Of a stretch of 64,000 nt of DNA, positions 9,801-19,355 are shown piece after piece (positions within the stretch are counted from its first letter, which is position 1; every line of letters begins with the position of its first letter). The stretch lies in assembly GCA_027488865.1 (NCBI GenBank), contig JAIYAU010000044.1, positions 62,001 to 126,000 on the forward strand. Reading direction: 5' to 3'. The notes below the pieces were generated by a model. The model searched no databases. It was not told the DNA's origin and was given only the letters and a program-made list of their open reading frames with translations. A program made the position numbers and the translations under genes. This DNA is from Cytophagaceae bacterium (GTDB lineage Bacteria; Bacteroidota; Bacteroidia; Cytophagales; UBA9547).

Positions 9801-12800
9801 GCAGCTGGATTATAAACCAATGGGGCAGAAAAGCTTCCTGTATAGACGTGTCTAATCCAATAGTTAATCCAATAGTTGCATATCACATCAAACGGCGCGT
9901 CAGTTGAAGCCTGTGGGTGCACACCATCTCCACCCAAAATATTTATGTTATTAAGCGATATTGGATAAAAATTTGCACCACTCCGCTTTTCTGATTGTAT
10001 ATAAGCATGAGGTGCTAAACGCGCAGTTATACTATCTATCAATAGGTTAATCGGTAAAGATCCATTTTCTTGATTTCTACCAACTGAAGCTGCAGGAGCA
10101 TCGTTTGTATTACCACATGTACCAGTTAAGTCTACGCGATAATCTCTATAATGCATTCTAGAAAGATAAGGGATTTTTCCATAAGCATACGTTGTGTTAA
10201 TAATTGACTCGAATGATTGAATTAGGCTTGTAGCATAAGGATTATTTACTAATCTATCATAGGTAAGCTTTCGCATATTGTTAAATGATGAATTTATATT
10301 ATTTCCACCTTGATGAGTCGCCACATAACTAGCATAAGGATGTCTTGCTAAGTAGGCAGGTAAACTGTCCCTTAAGAATTGAGCATTTGTTCCAGCTTCT
10401 GCCAAATTAAAAATTACCATATTTTTGCCCAAACCAGCCAGATCTGGATTAGCTCGGATTAGTTTTCGAAACCTGATCAAACCCATAGGTCGCCCTTGTA
10501 CTTCAATTGAAGCACCGGTAAGGATAAAATAATTATGCCTAACATTAGCACCCAAAAATTTATATAAACCAACTTCCGACAAAAATATGGGTCGGCCTCC
10601 ATTTGACTGACCCTTTGTAATTTCAATTCTAATAAATTTACCACCCCAAGAAGTTGGGATATCAATTTTTTGCAAGGCGTACAATAAATTAAACGTATGT
10701 GGTCTAATTGTATCGTTTATACTAAAATCATTAGTATTACAAACATATACTCGTACTCTAAAAAAGCCATCAGCCCGGCCTTGACCAAAAAAAGTAGTAT
10801 CATTCGCGTTAATTGGATTACTTACCCCATCTGATTGACTTACAGAATAAGTAATCATACCTCCATTTGGAAATTCTGAAGCGTTTGGCAATTGAAACTG
10901 AATATATCGACTATCATTTAAGGCATTTCCTATAAATAAATAGTTGAGCAAATCACGTTTAGCCTCTAGCGAATCTTTCAACTTGGCAATATTTCTTGCA
11001 TTTGAATATTTTGTCAAATCAAAATTATGCCCAAAAGTTCCTGGAACTATTGGTAGCCTCCAGTCGGCTGTAGAAACAGTAGGGCTAAGTGTAGTAGTGG
11101 CAGAAGCTATGGTAGAAAAGCCAGAAACACCTGCATTAAAGGCACGAATACGATAATAATAGGTGGTATTTGCATTGGCAGTTCTATCTTGATAAAAAAC
11201 TAATCCTGGATTGATCACCGAATCTATTCGTACGAAGCCAGAGTTGGGTAGGGTACTTCTATAAATGCTAAAACCAAAAGCAACATCATCAGTAATTGTC
11301 CAAGATAGATTTATAGAAGAATAACCCAAGGCATTGGCCACCAAGTTTATAGGTGTGTTTGGTATATTAAGTGTAGTAGCCGAAACCACAGAACTATATG
11401 CTGAATATCCTTTATAATTAAGAGTGCGTAATCTATAGTAGTAAGTATTATCCAAAATACCAGTTGTATCAGTATAAGCTACGGCATTTCTGTTGGCACG
11501 ACCAACCACAAAAAATGGCCCAGCAGCATAACTACTTCGTTCAATTTCTGTCAGGGATTCTACAGCATTATTATCCGTCCAATTTAATCTTACTGAGGTA
11601 TTAGAGATTGGTGTTGCTAATAAATTTATAGGTGTTACAACTTCTGGCAAACTATATGCATCAGTTGATAGCAACAGAGGGGAGGTATTCTGCTGTGTAC
11701 CTAGTGTATTAATACCAATTGCCCTTATTCCGTAAGAATACCAGTAGTTCGGTTCAAGATAGCCATTTGTACCAATTCCGACACTATCCACAAAACTTCT
11801 TGCACTAGGATTGTTTATATCCGCAATTTTAACCCAAACTCGGTTAGTTGAATTATCACTTCTTTGAGCTCGGTAAATCTCATAGCCCGTTAAGGCGTTG
11901 ATATTAGATTGCACCCAATTGACCACAATTTTAGGCTTATCATAAGTCACTTTTAAGTTAAAAATATGCCCAGAGTTTTGATCACTAAAACCACTTACTT
12001 GGACCGCCAAAATTGCATTAATGCCTTCAGAAGAAAGCTCTGGAGTATTTGCTGAATTCCAAAGAGGGTAAGGTAAGCCTGCGTAGTTACGTCCTGGATT
12101 ATTATTTATTGGTGTTACCCCTGTATTGGTTGAGTTAACCCTTATCCAATAAACTCCTGGGTTTAAAGTGTAACCTGTAACTGCTCCTTTTTTAAGCGGT
12201 ATTACTCGCTGCGTTTTTGCATTAGTTTTCCTGTATCCTATAGTGTCAGAAATGTACAACTGTGTCCCTGGGCCATATTTAGAATTAGCATTTGCTGTAG
12301 GACAATTTTGACACGTAAACGGGCCAGTTCCTGTTGTATTAGATAAAATTTCAACACTATATATACATCTCACAGTGGTCCCCAAAGCTGGTTGATAAAT
12401 ACTAACTTCGTTTATGGTAACAGGTCTAATAACCTGAAACAACATAGGTGTATTTTGTCCTTCGGCAGGAGAGCCATTTCCGCCATTCACATTAAAAACT
12501 GCTGTTGGATTGGTCGGCCTAAACACATTTTGACCCACATTTAAATTTGAAGGATTGCTAACAGTTGCCACCCCAGCAATGGGAACAAAACCAGTTGGCA
12601 AATAAGACAAAAATGTATTACTATTTGAAGGAAATCCAACATTCCAGTTAGTTAAAGTACGCTTGCTAAATGTCCCACTACCAGTAGTTTTTTCCCAAGC
12701 AACTCTTAAGGCACCTCTGGCTCCAGTTTTGTTAAAAAAGGAAACCTCAATAGGATACCAACCGGGTGTGGCAAAGGCCACATCTTTAAAAAGGTCTGTT

Positions 12801-15034
12801 GAAGCTGTACCGTGAAGTCCATCAAAATCTATTTGTAAACCGTTGTTAATCCATAACCTTGATCCATCATCTGAATTAAGAAAAAATCTATATGTACCGG
12901 AATTAGCTATTCTTACATAACCCTTAATGTTTATTCCATATCTTTCGTCCAGCCGAGCAATGTTAGTAAAATTCGTTGAATCAGTAGAAACACCAGTAAG
13001 GTAATTGCTTTGATTCCTAAACTTATTGCCAGAGCTGCTCATATCAAACCTACTTACGATACCGATCGAGTCAGGAATTAAGGTGTTAAAATTCGGCAGG
13101 TTATTATAGGTATCGTCAAAATAGGTAATTAACAATCCTGCACCATTATACCTAAAGGGCATGGGTGTGGTAGGAACAGACTGATTATTCGAATAATCCA
13201 CAGCAATCACTTGGAACATAAAGTTTACACCAGCTGGTGGTTTTATGTAGGCAGTGGTGTCTCCAACTGTGGCCAAAAGTGTACCGTTACTCATTACTCG
13301 ATATTCTTTTATTCTGATATTGTCAGTAGATCTTCTCCAGTTAAGTCGAATACCGCCGATTACATCTACAGAATGTAGTCGCAACCTTGTAGGGGTAGTT
13401 GGCGCTTGAAAATCGCCATAAGTACTTGCGTAAGTTAATTCAGAAGACAAATTGCCTCCAAATGAATTGACGGCTCTGATTTTATAAAAGTACCTAGTAT
13501 TGGGAGCTAAAAATGTATCTATGGCGCTTTCAAGATTCGCTCCAACTAGTCGGCTAAAGCGGTATGGACCGGCGGCCGCGTTTGATCTGTAAATTTCGTA
13601 GCCTGTTTCAGAATTGGCCAAATCTTCCCAAGTCAACAAGATAGAAGTTGCAGATCTAGGTTTAGCATCGAGTGTAGAGGGTGCAGCTGGTGAACCTGCC
13701 ACGTTTCCGCCGGTTCTTACCGCAAAAACATCAGATGGCAAACTCCAACAGCCATTCAAATTTCTAACTCTCAATGTATAATTACCACTAGAAGAAACTA
13801 CTAAACTATCCCTAGTAGTACCATTGGACCATTCATATAAATCAAACCCTTTTGGACCTTTTAATCGTACATTATTAGCATCAGGTGAAGGTAATAACAA
13901 ACTTCCTGATGGTACAACTGTAGGTTTGGCAGCCCCTAAACTTTGGGTTACGGTGATTGTATCTGAATTTACCCAAGGGCTATTTGATTTCCACTTATAA
14001 GCTACAAAATACTTGCCAGAAGTATTAATATTTGTAAGCTGAAAGCGAGTTGAATCTTGAATGGGTAGATTATCTTTATACCATTGATAAACTTCCATAT
14101 TGTCAGAGAATCCAAGTTTTAAAGACTCGCCTTGGCAAAAAGGATTTACACCCAATACTCTGATTTTTCTCTTACTAGCCCTTAAAAAAAAAGGAAAAAA
14201 ATCAGGATCGACATAAGCTTTGGTCCACACGTTATGGCCAGTATTGGCATACTCCGTGTATTTAAGTTGGCTGTCAACAGCGCCAGCGGCCTTTAATGCT
14301 TCAAGCATGATATAGGAATAATATGGGATAGGATTAGTATCTACTCCTCCCTGATGAATCCAAAGTGGAATGTTGGAAATAAATTTTGCTCTACTAGTAT
14401 CTCCAGGAGCAGACATAGGTTGTGCAGCCGCAAACAAATCTGGTCGGTTGTAAACAGAAGCCCAAGTACCAGTGCCACCCGCAGATAGCCCCCAAGCATA
14501 AATTCTGTTTTGGTCTATTTTGTGCTTAAAAATTAATGAATCAATCAACTCCCAAGACATCGCTAATGCGGTGGTGGCTTGACCTCCAGGTACATTGTAA
14601 AGCGGATTGGTCGCCCATGAGCCAAAAGGCTCTTGCGGAAATAAAACAAATCCATCAATTTGTGGTGAGTTAGCCCTTACGCCATTTCTGGCATCTAAGT
14701 GCATTTTACCTCCCCAAATAAGGTGATAATTATTATCGGTCCCAGCCTCTCCCCTACCATGATACATTACAAAAAGCGGGTACTGGGTAGCTGCATTTGG
14801 ATTATAGTTTTTAGGAAAAAGCAAACGAAATGGCAATCGATCCTCCCCAAATTGTGGCCTTTTTCTTACGTAAATATAGGCTGCATAATCTGTGGTGGTA
14901 AAGCCTGGATTTCTTGAGTAATTAGGTACATGTGAATAAATACCCGTAGTCGGATAGGTTTGAGAATACAAGGAAGATGCAATCAAACTAAAAAATAAGA
15001 TAAGCACTTTAACTGATTTCATAAACATAGCCAA
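6887..15034 (-). CDS. Giant T9SS-secreted multi-domain esterase (alpha/beta hydrolase + SGNH hydrolase)
   Basis: A 2715-residue exoprotein. Visible order: signal peptide (1-26); an alpha/beta-hydrolase domain (about 35-295) with the oxyanion segment MYHGRGEAG, nucleophile elbow GLSAGG at Ser184 and a late GHN histidine; Ig-like region to about 440; two FN3 domains (about 450-625); a PA14 domain (about 632-785, with FLNSDDGSRLW); a further beta domain; three FN3 domains (about 1020-1315); an SGNH/GDSL-type hydrolase region (about 1500-1720) with TGAS, HQGGNN and GDGVHP blocks; FN3 (about 1820-1911); repetitive beta-helix-like stretch; and a type IX sorting domain (about 2630-2715, VEVYPNPS start). 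The first domain resembles feruloyl or polyhydroxybutyrate-type esterases. Together with the GH-A gene downstream it suggests deacylation and cleavage of a decorated polysaccharide at the cell surface. Confidence 0.85.
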   Translation of the reverse strand: MAMFMKSVKVLILFFSLIASSLYSQTYPTTGIYSHVPNYSRNPGFTTTDYAAYIYVRKRPQFGEDRLPFRLLFPKNYNPNAATQYPLFVMYHGRGEAGTDNNYHLIWGGKMHLDARNGVRANSPQIDGFVLFPQEPFGSWATNPLYNVPGGQATTALAMSWELIDSLIFKHKIDQNRIYAWGLSAGGTGTWASVYNRPDLFAAAQPMSAPGDTSRAKFISNIPLWIHQGGVDTNPIPYYSYIMLEALKAAGAVDSQLKYTEYANTGHNVWTKAYVDPDFFPFFLRASKRKIRVLGVNPFCQGESLKLGFSDNMEVYQWYKDNLPIQDSTRFQLTNINTSGKYFVAYKWKSNSPWVNSDTITVTQSLGAAKPTVVPSGSLLLPSPDANNVRLKGPKGFDLYEWSNGTTRDSLVVSSSGNYTLRVRNLNGCWSLPSDVFAVRTGGNVAGSPAAPSTLDAKPRSATSILLTWEDLANSETGYEIYRSNAAAGPYRFSRLVGANLESAIDTFLAPNTRYFYKIRAVNSFGGNLSSELTYASTYGDFQAPTTPTRLRLHSVDVIGGIRLNWRRSTDNIRIKEYRVMSNGTLLATVGDTTAYIKPPAGVNFMFQVIAVDYSNNQSVPTTPMPFRYNGAGLLITYFDDTYNNLPNFNTLIPDSIGIVSRFDMSSSGNKFRNQSNYLTGVSTDSTNFTNIARLDERYGINIKGYVRIANSGTYRFFLNSDDGSRLWINNGLQIDFDGLHGTASTDLFKDVAFATPGWYPIEVSFFNKTGARGALRVAWEKTTGSGTFSKRTLTNWNVGFPSNSNTFLSYLPTGFVPIAGVATVSNPSNLNVGQNVFRPTNPTAVFNVNGGNGSPAEGQNTPMLFQVIRPVTINEVSIYQPALGTTVRCIYSVEILSNTTGTGPFTCQNCPTANANSKYGPGTQLYISDTIGYRKTNAKTQRVIPLKKGAVTGYTLNPGVYWIRVNSTNTGVTPINNNPGRNYAGLPYPLWNSANTPELSSEGINAILAVQVSGFSDQNSGHIFNLKVTYDKPKIVVNWVQSNINALTGYEIYRAQRSDNSTNRVWVKIADINNPSARSFVDSVGIGTNGYLEPNYWYSYGIRAIGINTLGTQQNTSPLLLSTDAYSLPEVVTPINLLATPISNTSVRLNWTDNNAVESLTEIERSSYAAGPFFVVGRANRNAVAYTDTTGILDNTYYYRLRTLNYKGYSAYSSVVSATTLNIPNTPINLVANALGYSSINLSWTITDDVAFGFSIYRSTLPNSGFVRIDSVINPGLVFYQDRTANANTTYYYRIRAFNAGVSGFSTIASATTTLSPTVSTADWRLPIVPGTFGHNFDLTKYSNARNIAKLKDSLEAKRDLLNYLFIGNALNDSRYIQFQLPNASEFPNGGMITYSVSQSDGVSNPINANDTTFFGQGRADGFFRVRVYVCNTNDFSINDTIRPHTFNLLYALQKIDIPTSWGGKFIRIEITKGQSNGGRPIFLSEVGLYKFLGANVRHNYFILTGASIEVQGRPMGLIRFRKLIRANPDLAGLGKNMVIFNLAEAGTNAQFLRDSLPAYLARHPYASYVATHQGGNNINSSFNNMRKLTYDRLVNNPYATSLIQSFESIINTTYAYGKIPYLSRMHYRDYRVDLTGTCGNTNDAPAASVGRNQENGSLPINLLIDSITARLAPHAYIQSEKRSGANFYPISLNNINILGGDGVHPQASTDAPFDVICNYWINYWIRHVYTGSFSAPLVYNPAATNLSNGVAVTVDCGKTPSNKPDLLNLTAAAVKLAQDTKLANDIWEARILVEQIGDKNIRVPYVLQLDSLRDFRSPANPTDLTSSAIDNTSITLNWLDLSSVESGYQIFRSLNGGAFSLLVTRPANSISYVDAGLNAVNEYSYYVRAINGSFRSGITNITKIRPSVTYYLKPTGDPTLLSSWGRSTDGSGNAPVNFTAAGQTYIIANRSGMTTINSAMNVSGGFSKVIIPSGQSLKIGSAGSLNASLEIEANGKLDIASTSLPTFSVLDSLSSVVFNNSYTLPSGKKWGNVEVGSSSNLTIPTGQTTTILANLQLSNGSDIIGNNSKIALKGNLSVNDTTSIFQSTSLLLNGIDQNLDYKSGTLNIRGLELAASTKVNMLNSSKVSVTGIASTDLVLVNDGAVFNLANGKLFLNGNISLNKGTQGGVIASNGGSIYFNTTSADSSNLYMSEQPQSNILNDLYVGLGASTRKLDVKSPLTINNNLKLTSGIFETNNVVSLVASDEKVSRILKVEASASLRDSIVYENYLGPFKKTGNYYLSTSVKDRTYKEWNSTLKTRLRPTFSDLRYYQEATNRWNYIMNFDTILKPGTGYSVYVRDSFLIGDYKGAIFYNKGIPIVGNGSSNTGNFAIPIFKDSENSKGWNLVGNPYPCELDWNNASGWDKSQIQNMIYYWDGYSRKYMSYDGVTQTSLNGAGSIIPPGQGFFVKKTNVGNGSLFVNENAKIGGTPERTFYRSEKLSKLYINFTDGSTDTDQSALVFGSSFSNEVDDYDHEKNIGQVLNVSSTMGTTDFVLQCREASLSSVIPLNITAKAGKYILTFEDDNLFVRLTSLTLFDAHLGTTTNLMENNRYDFEISSDLKSVGAERFVLNYTFKSEEVTGLEAANYSRVEVYPNPSTNELNLYVEATADEAIQIKFVSASGIPVFERTINVQKGPNKINLEEDIEFKHVSSGVYLLTLSSKSYTQTFKIIRQ

Positions 15035-15226
15035 TTATATATCCAACAAAGTTAATGATAATTGGATTATGTTAATAAAAAATCTTGGAATTAATTATTA
15101 ATCAACCTTTTAATAGGATTATTATTATTTGAAATTTTAAAATTATAACATTAACACAATTTATCATTTAAATAATTATAAAAGACTAAGCATAGAAATA
15201 ATAATAAACTTCAAAATAAAAAAATA

Positions 15227-16888
15227 TTAATATTTAGCCTTATCTAAAAGTTCTTGGGCAATAGCTAAGGTAGCCAATGAAGGATTTTTCCCACCCATCA
15301 TTTCGGCCAGTTCGGCGACTCTCTCTTCTGTGGACAATTGTCTAATACTACTGAGTGTTCTTTCTCCTGTATCGTCTTTATACACGTAAAAATGATTTAG
15401 GCCTGATGCGGCAATTTGAGGCAAATGGGTAATGGTAATAACCTGATGTTTTAGAGCCATTTTTTTCATCATAGTGGCCATTTTAATAGCTACCTCACCT
15501 GATACACCTGTGTCAATTTCATCAAAAATAATTGTAGGTAAAGAGGTTTTGTCTGCTAAAATATACTTAATACACATCATCAAACGTGAAAATTCTCCAC
15601 CTGAAGCCACATTTTTAAGTTCTTGAGGTAAAATTCCTTTATTGGCAGAAAACAGTATTGAAATTTGATCAATACCATTAAGCTCAAATTGCTTTCTAGC
15701 ATGTTTAATTTGGATAGCAGCATTAGGTATAGATAAATCGACCAAAAGTTCTTTTAGTTCAAATTCAATTGTTTCAAAAACAGCTCTCCTTTTTTGACTT
15801 AGTTGTATCGCTTGCGTTTCAAGCAATTCAGAGGTATTATCTAGTTTAGCTTTCGCTACATTTATTTCATTTTCAAAGTTCATTACTCGCTCAAGTTTAG
15901 CAGCGAGTTGCACTTGCCATTGGAGTAGCGAATCTATTGAATCTGTTTTATATTTTTTTTGAAGTGCATATAACAAATCCAATCTTTCTCTAAGTTGCAC
16001 TGTTCTTTCTGGATCATATTCTGTATTTTCCAGCTTATCCTCCAAATCTAACGCGATATCCTTTAATTCTATCAACGACGCTTGCGCCCTTTCCTTGATT
16101 TTATTATAATCCGAACTATATAAATTGAGCTTTTCAAAATGAACAATGCAATGATGCAACTGAGTATTGATGGCAAATTCATGAGCAGTTAATAAATTTA
16201 CACATTGTGAAAGTCGTAATTTTATATCCTCGGTATTTTCAAGTATATTTAAAACATGTTCAATAGCAGCCTGTTCTCCAATTTTCAGTTGAGCACGTGA
16301 TAGTTCCTCATAAACAAATCGGTCATATTCAGCCTCTTTGGTCATTTGATTAGCAGCTGCTTCAATGGCATTCAATTCGCTAAGAGCAGCCTTATAATTT
16401 CCATAAGCTTCTAGATAATTGGCTTGTTCCAGTTGGGTTTGTGCGTAAGCATCCACCAGACCCAGTTGAAAATCCGATTCACTCAACAACAAGGTATCAT
16501 GCTGGGAGTGTATATCCAATAGTTTATTACCTATTTGTTTTAAAATATCCAGAGATATTGGGGTGTCATTAATAAAAGCCCTTGACTTACCATTTGGAGC
16601 AATCTCCCTCCTTAATATACACTCATTTTCTTGCTCTAATTGATTATCTAAAAAAAACGAACTTAAATTATAAGCAGATATATCAAAAACTGCCTCAACC
16701 AGACATTTCTCACCATCGTCAAATAGAACTTTGGTGTCTGCCCTGTTTCCTAATAATAAACCTAGTGCCCCCAGCATGATGGACTTCCCAGCACCTGTTT
16801 CACCGGTAATAGTACTTAATGTGGCAGCTGGATATATTTCCAGATGTCTGATTAGTGCATAATTTTTAATGGTGAGCTGCTTAATCAT
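15227..16888 (-). CDS. recN: DNA repair protein RecN
   Basis: The 553-residue SMC-like ATPase has its Walker A at the N-terminus (GETGAGKS, about residues 29-36), a long coiled-coil middle (about 150-390) and the C-terminal half of the ATPase with the ABC signature ASGGEFSR, Walker B PTIIFDEIDTGVSG and the switch histidine in ITHLPQIAA. RecN holds broken DNA ends and sister chromatids together during double-strand break repair. It is the last gene of a four-gene minus-strand operon, six bases after the Sm-like gene. Length is normal for the family. Confidence 0.97.
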   Translation of the reverse strand: MIKQLTIKNYALIRHLEIYPAATLSTITGETGAGKSIMLGALGLLLGNRADTKVLFDDGEKCLVEAVFDISAYNLSSFFLDNQLEQENECILRREIAPNGKSRAFINDTPISLDILKQIGNKLLDIHSQHDTLLLSESDFQLGLVDAYAQTQLEQANYLEAYGNYKAALSELNAIEAAANQMTKEAEYDRFVYEELSRAQLKIGEQAAIEHVLNILENTEDIKLRLSQCVNLLTAHEFAINTQLHHCIVHFEKLNLYSSDYNKIKERAQASLIELKDIALDLEDKLENTEYDPERTVQLRERLDLLYALQKKYKTDSIDSLLQWQVQLAAKLERVMNFENEINVAKAKLDNTSELLETQAIQLSQKRRAVFETIEFELKELLVDLSIPNAAIQIKHARKQFELNGIDQISILFSANKGILPQELKNVASGGEFSRLMMCIKYILADKTSLPTIIFDEIDTGVSGEVAIKMATMMKKMALKHQVITITHLPQIAASGLNHFYVYKDDTGERTLSSIRQLSTEERVAELAEMMGGKNPSLATLAIAQELLDKAKY

Positions 16889-16894
16889 GTCTTT

Positions 16895-17119
16895 TTAAGA
16901 AGAAAGCTTGTCATAAATAATTTCTGAAATCGAATTTAGGGTAAATTCAATTTTTTTTCCAAAAATTAACTCAAAAGTAACATTGTTTGATTTAATATTA
17001 ATTATTTTTCCAACGAAGGTGGTTCTGTTTTTTAAAACTATGGATATTTGACGGTCGCTAATATCTTGAATTGACTCTACCAACTTCAAGGGGGAAATTC
17101 TAAACAATCTTTTACTCAT
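16895..17119 (-). CDS. Small Sm/Hfq-like fold protein (predicted)
   Basis: The 74-residue protein is short, basic and beta-rich. Residues about 20-70 read like an Sm fold: a strand of the type ISIVLKN, then a bent strand VGKIINIKSNNVTFEL, then a basic turn FGKKIEF and a final LNSISEII strand, the same rhythm as the Sm1 and Sm2 motifs of Hfq and LSm proteins. Hfq has a KHAIS-type end where this protein has LNSIS. I do not recognise a named family. The gene lies between nth and recN with gaps of 13 and 6 bases, so it is translated in a repair operon. An RNA- or DNA-binding ring is a guess from the pattern. Confidence 0.55.
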   Translation of the reverse strand: MSKRLFRISPLKLVESIQDISDRQISIVLKNRTTFVGKIINIKSNNVTFELIFGKKIEFTLNSISEIIYDKLSS

Positions 17120-17132
17120 TTCCTAATAATTT

Positions 17133-17786
17133 TTAGTTGGTGGTTTTTGTAGACTTTTCAAAAAATTTACAAAAACCTGTTATACCACATTCACCACATT
17201 TAGGTGTTCGCGCTAAACAGGTATATCTTCCATGCAAAATCAACCAATGATGTGCCTTAGGCATGTATTTCTGAGCAATATTTTTTACAAGTTCATTTTC
17301 AACAGCTAAGGGCGTCTTAGCGCTAGAGGTTACCAACCCAAGGCGTTTTGATACTCGATAAACGTGTGTGTCTACGGCCATGGTGGGTTTGTCATAAATA
17401 ACAGACGCTATTACATTGGCTGTTTTTCTGCCAACTCCTGGCAATTTTTGTAAATCATCCACCGATGCTGGAACCACCGAATCAAAATCTTGCACCAACA
17501 TCCTTGCCATTCCTGCCAAATGTTTAGCCTTGTTGTTTGGATAAGATATACTTTTAATCAATTCGAAAATTTCATCCACCGATGCAAAAGAAAGTGTGTA
17601 TGCAGTAGGATACTTTTCAAATATCCTTGGTGTAACCATATTTACACGCTTGTCAGTACATTGAGCACTTAAAATTACCGCCACCAATAGTTCATAAGGG
17701 TTGGTATAAAATAATTCTGTTTCCACTTCTGGCTGATGTACAGAAAAATATTCAATAAAGGCAGTATATCTTTCCCTTTTGGTCAT
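17133..17786 (-). CDS. nth: Endonuclease III (DNA glycosylase/AP lyase)
   Basis: The 217-residue protein has the helix-hairpin-helix motif LPGVGRKTA carrying the catalytic lysine, the catalytic aspartate in VDTHVYR, and a C-terminal 4Fe-4S loop with the C-x6-C-x2-C-x5-C spacing. It removes oxidised pyrimidines from DNA and nicks the abasic site in base excision repair. Three bases separate it from the epimerase upstream and 13 from the Sm-like gene downstream, so it belongs to the epimerase-nth-Sm-recN operon. Length and motifs are complete. Confidence 0.97.
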   Translation of the reverse strand: MTKRERYTAFIEYFSVHQPEVETELFYTNPYELLVAVILSAQCTDKRVNMVTPRIFEKYPTAYTLSFASVDEIFELIKSISYPNNKAKHLAGMARMLVQDFDSVVPASVDDLQKLPGVGRKTANVIASVIYDKPTMAVDTHVYRVSKRLGLVTSSAKTPLAVENELVKNIAQKYMPKAHHWLILHGRYTCLARTPKCGECGITGFCKFFEKSTKTTN

Positions 17787-17789
17787 AAG

Positions 17790-18794
17790 CTACTGGATAT
17801 CAAATTGATTTTTAAACCAATCAAACGTAAGCGCAAGTCCTTCTTTTACTTGAACCGTAGGTTTATAATCTATTAAATTAATTGCTTTTTGAATATCCGC
17901 CATACTATCTTTAATATCGCCAAGTCGTGGAGCTTGATAGGTTGGCAAGATATCTGATTGGGAGATATCTTTTAACATTAGAAACAATTGGTTCACACTG
18001 GTATTGGTACCCACGGCCACGTTGTACACTTGATTTATGCTTTCTCGTTTTTCAACAAAAAGTGCCTTAATGTTTGCCTGTACCGCATTTTCAACAAATG
18101 TAAAATCCCTTGCTTGTTCCCCATCACCATATATGTTGGGTGACGTATTGGTTAAGATAGACTCTATAAAACGCGGTATGAGTGCGGCATACTCCCCAAC
18201 AGGACTTTGGTTTGGTCCAAAAATGTTAAAATACCTGAGTCCAATACAATCCAATCCATATACTTTATTAAATACGTCGGCATACAATTCATTTATCTTT
18301 TTACTTACTGCATACGGAGAAAGTGGCTTTCCTATCAATTGTTCCCTTTTGGGCATGTTTATATCATCTCCATAAACAGACGAAGACGAGGCATAGATAA
18401 ATCGTTTTACTTTAGCGTCTTTGGCAGCAGTTAGTATTTGTAAAAACCCATCCACATTAACAGAATTAGTAAGTACCGGAGTTTTTATACTACGTGGCAC
18501 CGAGCCTAAAGCTGCTTGATGGAGTACATAATCCGTGCCTTTACAAACTTCAATGCAAATGTGTTCATCTCTAATATCACCATTTACAAATTCAATTTTA
18601 TTACTATCAATGTGTTTTTGAATGTTCTTCAAATAACCATTGCTCAAATTATCCAAAACTTTTATTTTACCAGCATTATATTTAACTAGGTAATCTATTA
18701 TGTTAGAACCAATAAATCCAGCACCTCCTGTTACAAGAAAAGAGGATTGAGAAAGGTCGATATGGTGAAAGGGTGTTAGATACATAGGGTACAA
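17790..18794 (-). CDS. NAD-dependent sugar epimerase (UDP-GlcNAc/GalNAc 4-epimerase-like)
   Basis: A 334-residue extended short-chain dehydrogenase. The Rossmann glycine motif is VTGGAGFIGSN (about residues 21-31), the catalytic serine region is ASSSSVYG, and the YxxxK pair is in YAVSK. The sequence most resembles the WbpP/Gne branch that interconverts UDP-N-acetylhexosamines for surface polysaccharide synthesis, for example in the GLRYFNIFGPNQ and DGEQARDFTFVENAV segments. It heads the operon with nth and recN, although its role fits the glycosyltransferases at the left of the window better. The substrate assignment is tentative. Confidence 0.85.
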   Translation of the reverse strand: MYPMYLTPFHHIDLSQSSFLVTGGAGFIGSNIIDYLVKYNAGKIKVLDNLSNGYLKNIQKHIDSNKIEFVNGDIRDEHICIEVCKGTDYVLHQAALGSVPRSIKTPVLTNSVNVDGFLQILTAAKDAKVKRFIYASSSSVYGDDINMPKREQLIGKPLSPYAVSKKINELYADVFNKVYGLDCIGLRYFNIFGPNQSPVGEYAALIPRFIESILTNTSPNIYGDGEQARDFTFVENAVQANIKALFVEKRESINQVYNVAVGTNTSVNQLFLMLKDISQSDILPTYQAPRLGDIKDSMADIQKAINLIDYKPTVQVKEGLALTFDWFKNQFDIQ

Positions 18795-18887
18795 ACATAC
18801 GGCAAAGTGGGCGTTTTGCCAATTTTTATAATAAAGTGATAAAATAATTAATAATAAAAAACTAAATTGGCATAAAATTAAAAATTA

Positions 18888-19313
18888 ATGTTATCAAAAA
18901 AGGCCAAATATGCTTTAAAAGCGCTTTTGTTTTTAGCTAAACAAGAAAGAAAACTATTCATGATTTCTGAAATTGCCGACCATGAAAAAATTCCACAGAA
19001 GTTTTTGGAATCTATTATGTTAGAACTAAAAAACAATCAGCTACTTTTTAGTGTACGTGGCAAAAATGGCGGTTATAAATTAGCCAAAGAACCAGTTGAA
19101 ATTTCGGTTGGAAATGTCATTAGAATGATAGATGGCCCATTGGCCCAAATTCCTTGTGTAAGTAAATTATACTACCAAAAATGTGACGAATGCATTGATG
19201 AAGTAACATGTGAAATTAGATTGGTGATGAAAAAAGTACGTGACGCAACTGCCGAAATTTTAGATGGTACTAATTTAGAAATGTTAATACTTAAACCTGA
19301 TATACTTATTTAG
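18888..19313 (+). CDS. Rrf2-family transcriptional regulator with cysteine cluster
   Basis: The 141-residue protein has an N-terminal winged helix (YALKALLFLAKQ, then a recognition helix IPQKFLESIMLELK and wing RGKNGGYKLAK) typical of Rrf2 regulators, and four cysteines at about 90, 99, 102 and 108. Rrf2 members such as IscR, NsrR and RsrR bind iron-sulfur clusters through C-terminal cysteines and sense iron, sulfur, NO or redox state. Here the cluster-binding segment looks intact. The gene is 42 bases upstream of a TonB-dependent receptor on the same strand, so it may control it. The exact signal is unknown. Confidence 0.85.
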   Translation: MLSKKAKYALKALLFLAKQERKLFMISEIADHEKIPQKFLESIMLELKNNQLLFSVRGKNGGYKLAKEPVEISVGNVIRMIDGPLAQIPCVSKLYYQKCDECIDEVTCEIRLVMKKVRDATAEILDGTNLEMLILKPDILI

Positions 19314-19355
19314 TTACATTTACCCTATTTTCATACAGCGTACAAACCAACCAAC

